Source: F1-60-MAGs149 sp037133755 (GTDB lineage Bacteria; Actinomycetota; Thermoleophilia; Gaiellales; F1-60-MAGs149). Taken from it: 64,000 nt of DNA. A program made the translations under genes and the position numbers. How positions within the stretch are numbered: the first letter of the stretch is position 1; each line of letters starts with the position of its first letter. The stretch lies in contig JBAXNN010000001.1 of NCBI GenBank assembly GCA_037133755.1, positions 248,001-312,000 on the forward strand, written 5' to 3'. Shown here one piece after another: positions 8,837 to 16,618 of this stretch. Under the pieces are notes generated by a model. That model searched no databases. It had not been told where the DNA came from and worked only from the letters and a program-made list of their open reading frames with translations.

Positions 8837-9748
8837 TCAGATCAGGTAGCGCGCACCCTCGCGGTCCACATCGATCAGCGCATCGAGCACGTCGCCGAAA
8901 TCGTCGCCATCCACCTGAGCCGGGAACGGCGTGTCGCAGCGGAGCTCCACGGTGGAGACGTCGTGCCAGTACGCAATGCGAGGGTCGCCGGAGCCACGGG
9001 CGTGGCGATGGTCGACGATCAGGCGCTGTGCGAAGCCGAGGACGTCGCGACGGTACATGCGGCGCGGCGCGACGATGTCGAGCCCACCATCGGCCGTTGC
9101 GGCAGGGGCGAGGTCGAGCGGCAGGGGCCCAATGTACGACCACGGTGCGAGGTTGACGGCGATCACGTACGCCACGCGCTCGGTCATGTTGCCCGTGTGG
9201 AGCGTGATGTGCGGGTGGCTGTACTGTCCGCGCGCGACGAGCTTGGCGAGCTCGCGGGCGTAGACCACGTCGGGTGAGCGCCGCTGCTTGCCGGTGCGCA
9301 CCTGGCCGTCGACGCGACGCACGACGGCGGCGTCGAGACCGACGCCGCAGTTGAACGCAAAGCGTCGGCCATTGATGCAGCCGACGCGCACGCGGCGCTC
9401 CGTGCCGTCGCGCATCGCCACGGCGAGGCGGCGGGCGGCGGCGGGAATCGACGGCGGCAGACCGAGGTTGCGGGGCATCACGCTCGTGCCACCACCCGGC
9501 AGCAGCCCGATCGGCACCTCGGCACCGATGCCGTTGAGGACCTCGTTCGATGTGCCATCGCCACCGAGCACGATGATCGCGTCGAAGCCGTTCGCGACAC
9601 CTTCGCGCGCCAGCTGCGAGGCGTGGCCCGGAAACGTCGTGCGCGCGATCTCGACCGTCGCTGCCTCCTCCAGCTCGCGCTGCGCCGTGCGTTCGACCGC
9701 GGAATTGACGCGGGAGGCAACCGGATTGACGATGAGGAGGGCTCGCAT
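8837..9748 (-). CDS. Diacylglycerol/sphingosine kinase-like lipid kinase
   Basis: A 303-residue member of the DAGK catalytic-domain family, which phosphorylates lipid hydroxyls with ATP. The N-terminus RALLIVNPVAS and the nucleotide-binding loop IIVLGGDGTSNEVLNG are diagnostic; LLPGGGTSVMPRNLG follows, where GT.N is more usual. The C-terminal half is the beta-sandwich substrate domain. I start at the ATG at 9748 because family members begin at this point; a GTG 13 codons upstream is possible and neither has a good ribosome site. It may feed phosphatidate recycling, but the exact lipid cannot be read from sequence. Confidence 0.85.
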   Translation of the reverse strand: MRALLIVNPVASRVNSAVERTAQRELEEAATVEIARTTFPGHASQLAREGVANGFDAIIVLGGDGTSNEVLNGIGAEVPIGLLPGGGTSVMPRNLGLPPSIPAAARRLAVAMRDGTERRVRVGCINGRRFAFNCGVGLDAAVVRRVDGQVRTGKQRRSPDVVYARELAKLVARGQYSHPHITLHTGNMTERVAYVIAVNLAPWSYIGPLPLDLAPAATADGGLDIVAPRRMYRRDVLGFAQRLIVDHRHARGSGDPRIAYWHDVSTVELRCDTPFPAQVDGDDFGDVLDALIDVDREGARYLI

Positions 9749-9819
9749 GGGGGACTGGACCAGTTGGCGGGATTTCTGCGTCTTCACCGAGACGCTACCC
9801 CGTCACAGGGATCGATGGG

Positions 9820-9825
9820 TAGGAT
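9820..9825 (+). promoter_or_regulatory. -10 box TAGGAT, near-leaderless
   Basis: Ends 8 nt before the ATG at 9834. Confidence 0.45.
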
Positions 9826-9833
9826 ACCGGGAG

Positions 9834-10070
9834 ATGGACACCATTCCCGAGCGATTCTCCCGCGCGGCCGGCCAGGCCCCCCGCGCCACCGTTGCCGCCT
9901 ATGCGATGGCCGTCTTGACGGCCGCTGTCGCCCTGACCGTCGGCCTGATCGGCGGTACCGCCTACACGATTGCCATCGGCGTCGGTGCTGCGATCGGCAG
10001 CGCCGTCACCTGGGCCGTGATCGGCACGATCGTCGCGCTCATCGCGCAGATCGCCGACAACAAGCGATAG
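9834..10070 (+). CDS. Small membrane protein, two hydrophobic segments
   Basis: A 78-residue protein: a basic N-terminal stretch (PERFSRAAGQAPRATVAAYA), then two hydrophobic, glycine/alanine-rich segments separated by a short turn, ending in ADNKR. I do not recognise a family. Support comes from a TAGGAT box 8 nt before the ATG, a purine-rich run (GGGAG) just before it, and a strong hairpin directly after the stop. It is divergent from the lipid kinase and convergent with htrA. It may be a small inner-membrane protein. Confidence 0.55.
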   Translation: MDTIPERFSRAAGQAPRATVAAYAMAVLTAAVALTVGLIGGTAYTIAIGVGAAIGSAVTWAVIGTIVALIAQIADNKR

Positions 10071-10110
10071 CTGCTGACGGCCGCGTTCGCGGTCGGATGC
10101 TCCAACGGGT

Positions 10111-10150
10111 CCGGCGGGGCCGGACCTCAGAAGAGGCCCGGCCCCGCCGG
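10111..10150. terminator. 13-bp GC-rich hairpin, bidirectional terminator candidate
   Basis: Perfect 13-bp inverted repeat (10111-10123 with 10138-10150) around a 14-nt loop, between the convergent stops of the small membrane gene and htrA. No T-tract on either side, so it would be a U-less terminator of the kind reported in actinobacteria. Confidence 0.7.
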
Positions 10151-10178
10151 GGGTGATCGTCGGCTGCGGAGGAGTAGC

Positions 10179-11453
10179 TCAGCCGGCGAGTGCGGTGGGA
10201 TCCTGCGGCTGGTCGCCGAGGGTCACGCTGATCTGCTTGCTCTGACCGTCGCTGGTCTTGACGGTCAACTCGAGCTTGTCGCCAGGCTTGCTGGCGGAGA
10301 CGGCCGCCTGGAGATCGGCGGTGTTCTCAATCTTCTTGCCGTTGGCCTCGACGACGACCTCGCCGCCGATGGCGTAGGTCTGACCACCGATCGTGACGTC
10401 GCCTGTCGAACCCTTCAGGCCGGCCTTGTCGGCGGGCGAACCCTTCGTCACCTTCGCGATCATGGCGCCGTAGTCGGAGCCGATCTTGACCTGCGAGGCG
10501 AGCGTCGGATCAACATCGGTCAGCTGGACGCCGAGCCAGGCGTGCTGTGCCTTGCCGCCGTTCATCAGCTGCGACGCGACCTCCTTGACCAGGTTGATCG
10601 GGATCGCGAAGCCGATGCCGACGTTGCCGGAATTGGCCTGGCCACCCGTGTCGATCTGCGAGTTGATGCCGATGACCTTGCCGTTCATGTCGAGCAGCGG
10701 GCCACCCGAGTTGCCGTGGTTGATCGCGGCGTCCGTCTGGATCGCGCCGTCGATCGTGAAGCCGTTCGGCGCCTGGATCTGGCGGGCCATCGCGGAGATG
10801 ATGCCGCTCGTGACCGTGCGGTCCTGACCGAACGGGTTGCCGATGGCGACGACGGGGGCACCAACCTGCAGGTCGCTCGACGAGCCGAGCTGCATGACGG
10901 TCAGGGCCGAGGCCGGGACGTCCACCTTCAGCACGGCGACGTCGGTCGCGTTATCGACACCGATGACCTTCGCCTGCACCTTCTCGTTGTTCGAGAAGGA
11001 GACCGAGATCGCGCCCTGCGCGCCGTCGACGACGTGCGCGTTGGTGAGGATGTGGCCCTCCTTGTCGATCACGAAGCCTGAGCCGAGGCCGCCGGAGTGC
11101 TCGATGCGGACGACGCCCGCGCCCTCCTGCTTGTACATCTGCGCGATGCTCATCTGGCCATCGGTCGAGGCAGGGGCAACGACGGCGTTCGAGCTGCTGG
11201 CGTTGCTCGAGGGCTGTGCGACTTCGCGAACCACGGTCGTGGTCGAGCCGCCCTCGTGGTTGACGATCGCGGCCGTACCGCCGGCGGCGAGGCCGGCCGA
11301 GAGCAGCGAGGCGATCAGGACCGGCACGACGATGCGCGAGCCACGCGGCTTCTTGTTCTGGTTCGCAGCGGCCGGCGGAGGCGTCGTCGAGTACGGGGTG
11401 TAGTGCGAGGGAGTAGGCGTATCGCCCGAGTTGGGAGTCCAGTTGCTGTCCAT
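10179..11453 (-). CDS. htrA: HtrA/DegP-type membrane-anchored serine protease with PDZ domain
   Basis: A 424-residue envelope protease. A proline/serine-rich cytoplasmic tail (1-36) leads to one membrane anchor (about 41-64), then a trypsin-like domain with the triad H140 (LTNAHVV), D171 (NATDVAVLKV) and S249 (HGNSGGPLL), then one PDZ domain (about 305-415). It degrades or refolds damaged extracytoplasmic proteins. The architecture equals actinobacterial HtrA-like proteins such as PepD. The ATG has a TACAAC hexamer 7 nt upstream, an imperfect version of the local -10 pattern. It is divergent from the 11558 gene across a 104-bp gap holding nested inverted repeats. Confidence 0.93.
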   Translation of the reverse strand: MDSNWTPNSGDTPTPSHYTPYSTTPPPAAANQNKKPRGSRIVVPVLIASLLSAGLAAGGTAAIVNHEGGSTTTVVREVAQPSSNASSSNAVVAPASTDGQMSIAQMYKQEGAGVVRIEHSGGLGSGFVIDKEGHILTNAHVVDGAQGAISVSFSNNEKVQAKVIGVDNATDVAVLKVDVPASALTVMQLGSSSDLQVGAPVVAIGNPFGQDRTVTSGIISAMARQIQAPNGFTIDGAIQTDAAINHGNSGGPLLDMNGKVIGINSQIDTGGQANSGNVGIGFAIPINLVKEVASQLMNGGKAQHAWLGVQLTDVDPTLASQVKIGSDYGAMIAKVTKGSPADKAGLKGSTGDVTIGGQTYAIGGEVVVEANGKKIENTADLQAAVSASKPGDKLELTVKTSDGQSKQISVTLGDQPQDPTALAG

Positions 11454-11479
11454 GGCTCTAGTTGTAGAACCGGGCTGTG

Positions 11480-11527
11480 AACGCCGGTTGGCGTTTGTGT
11501 TGCGCTTGCGTTAAGCGGAAACGCCGG
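11480..11527. promoter_or_regulatory. Nested inverted/direct repeats between divergent genes
   Basis: GGCGTTT (11490-11496) and AAACGCC (11519-11525) form an inverted repeat. AACGCCGG occurs twice (11480-11487 and 11520-11527). A smaller GCTT/AAGC repeat lies inside. Placed between htrA and the 11558 gene; candidate operator, unproven. Confidence 0.35.
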
Positions 11528-11545
11528 CGATGGCCTGCGAACGGC

Positions 11546-11551
11546 TAGGGT
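11546..11551 (+). promoter_or_regulatory. -10 box TAGGGT, leaderless type
   Basis: Ends 6 nt before the GTG at 11558. Confidence 0.55.
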
Positions 11552-11557
11552 TCGCCC

Positions 11558-13063
11558 GTGTCCGCGCTCCGGCTCTACGCCCTCGTGTTCATCGCGGGGC
11601 TTTGCTCCCTGGGCGTGGAACTGACCGCCGCGCGCCTGCTGGCACCGTTCTTCGGTACCTCAACGCTGGTCTGGGCGAACGTGATTGGTCTGACGCTCCT
11701 GTACCTGTCGGTCGGATACTGGCTCGGTGGTCGTATCGCCGATCGCTGGCCGACACCGCGCCAGCTGGGGTACTGCGTGCTGCTGGCGGCCGCTGCGATC
11801 GCGATCCTGCCGTTCATCACGCGCCCGTTCCTCTCGGCAGCGACCGACGCCTTCTCGTCGGTGCAGACCGGTCTGGTGCTCAGCTCGTTCGCCGCGGTGC
11901 TGATCATGTTTGCGGTGCCGATCACGGCGCTCGGAGCGGTAGCGCCGTGGGCGATCCGACTCGCGGTGCACTCGGTCGAGGAGGCTGGCCGCGTCTCCGG
12001 GCGTCTCTACGCGCTGTCGACCGTCGGCTCGCTGGTCGGCACGTTCCTGAGCGTGCTCGTCCTCGTACCGTGGATCGGGACCCGTCGCACGCTGCTCGTG
12101 TTCGCCTTCCTCCTGGCCCTCGCGGCTCTGCCCCTGCTGCCGCGCCGCGCCGCACTCGTCCCGCTGGCCGTGGCCCTCCTCCTGCTCGTGCCGGAGCAGG
12201 GCGTCAAGGCGGCTCCCGGTGATCGCGTGGTGTGGGAGGGCGAGACGCCGTACCAGTTTGCGCAGATCGTCGATGACGCCAGCGGCGAGCGCATCCTGCG
12301 CCTCAACGAAGGATGGGCAACGCACTCGATCAAGCCGGGACCAACGGGGTTGGTCGGCGGCTACTGGGATCGCCTGCTGTGTTTGCCGCCGGCGATTGGG
12401 AAGTCCGAAGACGGCCGCCTCGCGGTGCTCGGGAACGCGGGCGGCACGACCGCAGTGCAGTACGCGCGGTTCTGGCCCACGTGGCAGATCGACGGCGTCG
12501 AGATCGATTCGACCGTCTCCGACCTCGGCTACCGCTATCTCGGCATGCGCGAGGCCAACCTCGCGCTGCACACGGCCGACGCGCGGCCGTGGCTCGATCA
12601 GTCCGACGATCGCTTCGACGGGATCGTCGTCGATGCCTATCGCCAGCCGTACATCCCGTTTCACCTGATCACGCAGGAGTTCTTCCGCAGCGTGCGTGAT
12701 CACCTCGCGCCCGGCGGCGCCGTGATGATCAACGTCGGCGCGCCGCCTGGGCATGACCAGGCGCTCGCCGCGATCGCGCAGACGATGGCGACCGTCTTCC
12801 CGATCGTCGAGCAGGCGCGCGTCAACGACTTCAACACGATCGTCTGGGGCTATCGCGATGCGGGCACGGCCACGGGGGCGCACGCCCGGCTGGCTGCGGC
12901 GCCGCAACCGCTGACGCAGACCTGTGGCAGCCTCGCGCACGACGCGGTGAAGATCGCACCGACGGCAGACCCGCTGACCGACGACCACGCCCCCATCGAG
13001 TGGCTCACGGACTCGGCGCTCCTCTCCTATCTGCAGGACGGCGCTCCCGGCGCGGAGCGCTGA
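11558..13063 (+). CDS. Membrane-fused spermidine-synthase-like protein
   Basis: A 501-residue protein of the fused transporter/spermidine-synthase type. The first 210 residues hold about seven membrane segments (LYALVFIAGLCSLGVELTAARLLAPFFGTSTLVWANVIG is the conserved opening). The C-terminal 290 residues have a Rossmann fold related to polyamine aminopropyltransferase, with VEIDS for cofactor binding and the DAY segment in GIVVDAYRQPYIPFHL. Whether it makes polyamines or methylates or aminopropylates another substrate is unknown; isolated members often lack proven activity. The start GTG is set by the -10 box at 6 nt. It is transcribed alone. Confidence 0.85.
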   Translation: MSALRLYALVFIAGLCSLGVELTAARLLAPFFGTSTLVWANVIGLTLLYLSVGYWLGGRIADRWPTPRQLGYCVLLAAAAIAILPFITRPFLSAATDAFSSVQTGLVLSSFAAVLIMFAVPITALGAVAPWAIRLAVHSVEEAGRVSGRLYALSTVGSLVGTFLSVLVLVPWIGTRRTLLVFAFLLALAALPLLPRRAALVPLAVALLLLVPEQGVKAAPGDRVVWEGETPYQFAQIVDDASGERILRLNEGWATHSIKPGPTGLVGGYWDRLLCLPPAIGKSEDGRLAVLGNAGGTTAVQYARFWPTWQIDGVEIDSTVSDLGYRYLGMREANLALHTADARPWLDQSDDRFDGIVVDAYRQPYIPFHLITQEFFRSVRDHLAPGGAVMINVGAPPGHDQALAAIAQTMATVFPIVEQARVNDFNTIVWGYRDAGTATGAHARLAAAPQPLTQTCGSLAHDAVKIAPTADPLTDDHAPIEWLTDSALLSYLQDGAPGAER

Positions 13064-13098
13064 GGGCGCCCTTCCGTCATACCCGCGATTTGCGACCT

Positions 13099-13114
13099 GT
13101 TCGGGTACCCTCAT
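13099..13114 (+). promoter_or_regulatory. suf promoter motif (-10 TACCCT) upstream of sufC
   Basis: GTTCGGGTACCCTCAT matches the sequence before sufS (24633-24648) at 15 of 16 bases. It includes a TACCCT hexamer (13106-13111) as probable -10 and the palindrome GGGTACCC. Predicts a sufCBD mRNA with about 110 nt of leader. Confidence 0.5.
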
Positions 13115-13152
13115 TCGGTCGCCCTAACTTCGCTACTGTAGGTAGTCCAACC

Positions 13153-13166
13153 CGCCCGTACGGGCG
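13153..13166. promoter_or_regulatory. 14-bp perfect palindrome in the sufC leader
   Basis: CGCCCGTACGGGCG lies 60 nt before the sufC start and downstream of the predicted -10. It could be a repressor site or an RNA hairpin controlling the suf operon. Confidence 0.4.
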
Positions 13167-13226
13167 AAAGATTCGCTTACCAACGCCTTTTTCGAACCGA
13201 CCGCGAACGATCCACCAGGAGCCACC

Positions 13227-14000
13227 GTGCCCGATCTCGTCATCCGCAATCTGCACGCCAACATCGCCGACTCCGATACGGAGATCCTCAAGGGCATCGA
13301 CCTTGAGCTGTCGAAGGGCGAAATCCACGCGATCATGGGCCCCAACGGCTCGGGTAAGTCGACGCTCAGCCATGTCCTGATGGGCCATCCCGGCTACGAG
13401 GTGACCGAGGGCGAGATCATCTTCGAGGGCGAGAACCTCCTCGACATGGCCGCCGACGAGCGCTCGCGCGCCGGGCTGTTCCTGTCGTTCCAGTACCCGT
13501 TTGCCGTCCCCGGCGTGACCGTCGCGAACTTCATCCGCATGGCCGTCAACGCGCATCGCAAGGGCGGCCCTGACGGCGCCGACGATCCGATCCGCATCCC
13601 CGAGTTCCGCAAGCAGTTGCAGGACGCGATGGAGATGCTCGAGATCGACAAGTCGATGTCGTCGCGCTCCCTCAACGACGGTTTCTCCGGCGGCGAGAAG
13701 AAGCGCTTCGAGATCCTGCAGATGGCAATGCTCAAGCCGAAGCTCGCGATCCTCGACGAGACCGACTCCGGCCTCGACATCGACGCGCTCCGCATCGTGT
13801 CGGGCGGCATCAACGCACTGATGGGTCCCGACATGGGCACCCTGATCATCACGCACTACCAGCGCATCCTCGACTACGTGGAGCCCGATCGCATCCACGT
13901 GCTCGTCGATGGGCGGATCGTCCGTTCCGGTGGCCCCGAGCTGGCCAAGGAACTTGAAACCACCGGCTATGCCGAGCTCGCGAAAGAGACGGTTTCCTGA
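13227..14000 (+). CDS. sufC: SufC, Fe-S assembly ABC-type ATPase
   Basis: A 257-residue cytoplasmic ATPase of the SufBCD scaffold, which builds Fe-S clusters. Walker A is GPNGSGKST (38-46), the Q-loop is FLSFQYP, the signature is FSGGEKKR (153-160) and Walker B is LAILDETD (173-180), the SufC-typical version. The GTG start has a clear AGGAG 5 nt upstream, unlike the leaderless genes nearby. It heads the sufC-sufB-sufD unit; its TGA overlaps the sufB ATG by one base. No sufR-like regulator gene precedes it. Confidence 0.95.
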   Translation: MPDLVIRNLHANIADSDTEILKGIDLELSKGEIHAIMGPNGSGKSTLSHVLMGHPGYEVTEGEIIFEGENLLDMAADERSRAGLFLSFQYPFAVPGVTVANFIRMAVNAHRKGGPDGADDPIRIPEFRKQLQDAMEMLEIDKSMSSRSLNDGFSGGEKKRFEILQMAMLKPKLAILDETDSGLDIDALRIVSGGINALMGPDMGTLIITHYQRILDYVEPDRIHVLVDGRIVRSGGPELAKELETTGYAELAKETVS

Positions 14001-15400
14001 TGAGCGAAGTTGCTGACGTCGATCTCGGCGAATACAAGTACGGGTTCCACGACGAGGAGAACCCCGTCATCAAGATCGAGCGCGGCCTCAACGAGGACGT
14101 GATTCGCCAGATCTCCGCCCACAAGGGCGAGCCGGAGTGGATGCTCGACTTCCGCCTCGAGGCCTACAAGATCTTCCTCTCGAAGCCCATGCCGAACTGG
14201 GGCTCCGACCTCAGCGGGATCGACTTCGAGAACATCTTCTACTACCTCAAGCCGACCGAGCACAACGCCCGTTCGTGGGACGACGTGCCGGACACGATCA
14301 AGAACACGTTCGAGCGCCTGGGCATCCCGGAGGCGGAGCGCAAGTTCCTCGCCGGTGTCGGCGCACAGTACGAGTCCGAGGTCATCTACCACAGCCTCAA
14401 GAAGGAGCTCGAGGACCAGGGCATCCTGTTCCTCGACACCGACCAGGCGCTGCTGCAGCACGAGGACATCTTCCGCGAGTACTTCGGCACGATCATCCCG
14501 TCTGCGGATAACAAGTTCTCGGCGCTCAACTCGGCCGTGTGGTCGGGTGGCTCGTTCATCTACGTGCCGCCGGGCGTCCGCATCGAGCAGCCGCTGCAGG
14601 CCTACTTCCGCATCAACGCAGAGAACATGGGTCAGTTCGAGCGCACGCTGATCATCGTCGACGAGGGTGCCTACGTGCACTACGTCGAGGGCTGCACCGC
14701 CCCGACCTACTCGTCCGACTCGCTGCACTCCGCGGTCGTCGAGATCATCGTCAAGAAGGGCGGCCGCTGCCGCTACACGACGATCCAGAACTGGTCGAAC
14801 AACGTCTACAACCTCGTCACCAAGCGCGCAGTGGCCGAGGAGGACGCGACGATGGAATGGGTCGACGGCAACCTCGGCTCGAAGGTCACGATGAAGTACC
14901 CCGCGGTGATCCTCAAGGGCGAGCGCGCCCACGGCGAGATCCTGTCGATCGCCTTCGCCGGCGAGGGCCAGCACCAGGACGCCGGTGGCAAGGTCACGCA
15001 CGTCGCGCCGAACACGACCTCGGTGATCACCTCGAAGTCGATCTCGAAGGACGGTGGTCGCTCCTCATACCGCGGTCTGCTGCGCGTCAACAAGGAGGCC
15101 GAGGGCTCGAAGTCCAAGGTCGTCTGCGACGCGCTGATCATCGACCCCGAGTCGCGCACCGACACGTACCCGTACATCAACATCCTCGCCGACCAGGTCG
15201 ACATCGGCCACGAGGCGACGGTCTCGAAGCTCGGTGAGGAGCAGATCTACTACCTGATGAGCCGTGGCCTGTCCGAGGCCGAGGCCTCGGCACTGATCGT
15301 CGCCGGCTTCGTCGAGCCGATCACGAAGGAACTGCCGCTCGAGTACGCGGTCGAGCTCAATCGTCTGATTCAGTTGCAGATGGAAGGCTCCGTCGGATGA
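14000..15400 (+). CDS. sufB: SufB, Fe-S cluster assembly scaffold
   Basis: A 466-residue SufB, the scaffold on which Fe-S clusters are assembled with SufC and SufD. The conserved block from YKYGFHDEENPVIKIERGLNEDVIRQIS, then VYVPPGVRIEQPLQAYFRINAENMGQFERTLIIVDEGAYVHYVEGCTAP, and the C-terminal beta-helix (MSRGLSEAEASALIVAGFVEP) are unmistakable. The ATG overlaps the sufC stop by one base, and the stop overlaps the sufD start by 4 nt. Full length, no intein insertion. Confidence 0.96.
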   Translation: MSEVADVDLGEYKYGFHDEENPVIKIERGLNEDVIRQISAHKGEPEWMLDFRLEAYKIFLSKPMPNWGSDLSGIDFENIFYYLKPTEHNARSWDDVPDTIKNTFERLGIPEAERKFLAGVGAQYESEVIYHSLKKELEDQGILFLDTDQALLQHEDIFREYFGTIIPSADNKFSALNSAVWSGGSFIYVPPGVRIEQPLQAYFRINAENMGQFERTLIIVDEGAYVHYVEGCTAPTYSSDSLHSAVVEIIVKKGGRCRYTTIQNWSNNVYNLVTKRAVAEEDATMEWVDGNLGSKVTMKYPAVILKGERAHGEILSIAFAGEGQHQDAGGKVTHVAPNTTSVITSKSISKDGGRSSYRGLLRVNKEAEGSKSKVVCDALIIDPESRTDTYPYINILADQVDIGHEATVSKLGEEQIYYLMSRGLSEAEASALIVAGFVEPITKELPLEYAVELNRLIQLQMEGSVG

Positions 15401-16617
15401 GCACGTGGCTCGAGACGCGGCGCAAGGTCGCAGCCGAGTCGAGCGAGGCGTTGGGCGTTCCGTCGCTCAGCGATGAGCACTGGCGCTTCACATCGCTGCG
15501 TGGCATCGACTTCGCTCGCTTCGCCACGTCGGAGCAGGCGACCGCGGGAGAGATCAGCGGCGCGATTCTGGCCGAGGGCGACCACGCTGGGCGCCTGATC
15601 ATGCGTGACGGTGGCGTTGTCGCCGAGGAGCTGCTTGCCGACGTCTCTGCGCAGGGTGTCGTCTTCGGTAGCCTCGCTCGGCTCGCCGACGAGCACGCCG
15701 CGCTGATCGAGCCGATCCTCGGCACGATCGTGGGCTACGACGAGCGGTTCGCCGCCGAGAACGGCGCCCTTTGGACCGACGGCCTGCTGTTGCACGTGCC
15801 GGCCGGCGTGAAGGTACAGCTGCCGTTTCACACCGCGTACGAGATCGCCACGCCCGAGTCCGCGCAGCAGTGGCGCGTGATCGTGTCGCTGGGCGAAGGA
15901 GCCGAGGCCACGCTCGTCGAGGAGCACCTGCCTGGCCAGCCGGGCTATGCCAACGGCGTTGCCGAGCTCGTGCTCGCGGAGACCGCGCACCTCACCTACG
16001 TCGTGGTCCAAGACCGCAACGATGCATCGCTGCACTTCGCCGCGCATCGCGCTGAGATCGCGAAGGACGCCACGCTGGAATGGTCGGCCTGCTCGATGGG
16101 CGCCAAGACCGGCAAGACCCGGATGGAGACGCGCCTGATCGGTGAGGGCTCGACCGGCCGCCTCAGCGCCGTCTATGTCGTCAACGGCAAGCGCCATCTC
16201 GACCTCGACACGACGCAAGAGCACGACGCCCCCAATGCCGTCTCGGACCTCGCGTTCAAGGGCGTGTTGCTTGATGACGCGCGCTCCGTCTGGCGTGGCG
16301 TGATCCGCGTCGCCGAGGGTGCGCACGGCACCGACGCGTATCAGGAGAACCGCAACCTGATGCTGTCGCCGACGGCGCGCGCCGACTCGATTCCCGGTCT
16401 CGAGATCGACACGAACGACGTTCGCTGCACTCATGGTGCGACGGCAGGTCCGGTTGACGCGATGCTCAAGTTCTATCTGATGAGCCGCGGCATTCCGCAG
16501 GCCGAGGCCGAGCGCATGATCGTCGAGGGCTTCCTCGAGGAGGCGCTCGAGCGCATTCCGGATCTCCGTATCCGCGAGGCGCTCACCACGGCCGTCATGC
16601 GCCGCGTGCCCGTCTGA
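15397..16617 (+). CDS. sufD: SufD, Fe-S cluster assembly protein
   Basis: A 406-residue SufB paralogue, partner of SufB and SufC. The right-handed beta-helix core (LLLHVPAGVKVQLPFHTAYEIATPESAQQWRVIVSLGEGAEATLVEEHLPG) and the closing MSRGIPQAEAERMIVEGFLEEALERIP are typical. ATGA overlap with sufB. The operon stops here; sufS and sufU lie 8 kb away, so the usual actinobacterial sufBDCSU arrangement is split. One nucleotide separates its stop from that of the convergent propeller-protein gene. Confidence 0.94.
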   Translation: MSTWLETRRKVAAESSEALGVPSLSDEHWRFTSLRGIDFARFATSEQATAGEISGAILAEGDHAGRLIMRDGGVVAEELLADVSAQGVVFGSLARLADEHAALIEPILGTIVGYDERFAAENGALWTDGLLLHVPAGVKVQLPFHTAYEIATPESAQQWRVIVSLGEGAEATLVEEHLPGQPGYANGVAELVLAETAHLTYVVVQDRNDASLHFAAHRAEIAKDATLEWSACSMGAKTGKTRMETRLIGEGSTGRLSAVYVVNGKRHLDLDTTQEHDAPNAVSDLAFKGVLLDDARSVWRGVIRVAEGAHGTDAYQENRNLMLSPTARADSIPGLEIDTNDVRCTHGATAGPVDAMLKFYLMSRGIPQAEAERMIVEGFLEEALERIPDLRIREALTTAVMRRVPV

Positions 16618-16618
16618 G

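Noticed and set aside
6764..9277. Long plus-strand open frame opposite the GT-C, DUF4126 and lipid-kinase genes
   Set aside because: It crosses three real genes on the other strand and shows only shadow-type composition.
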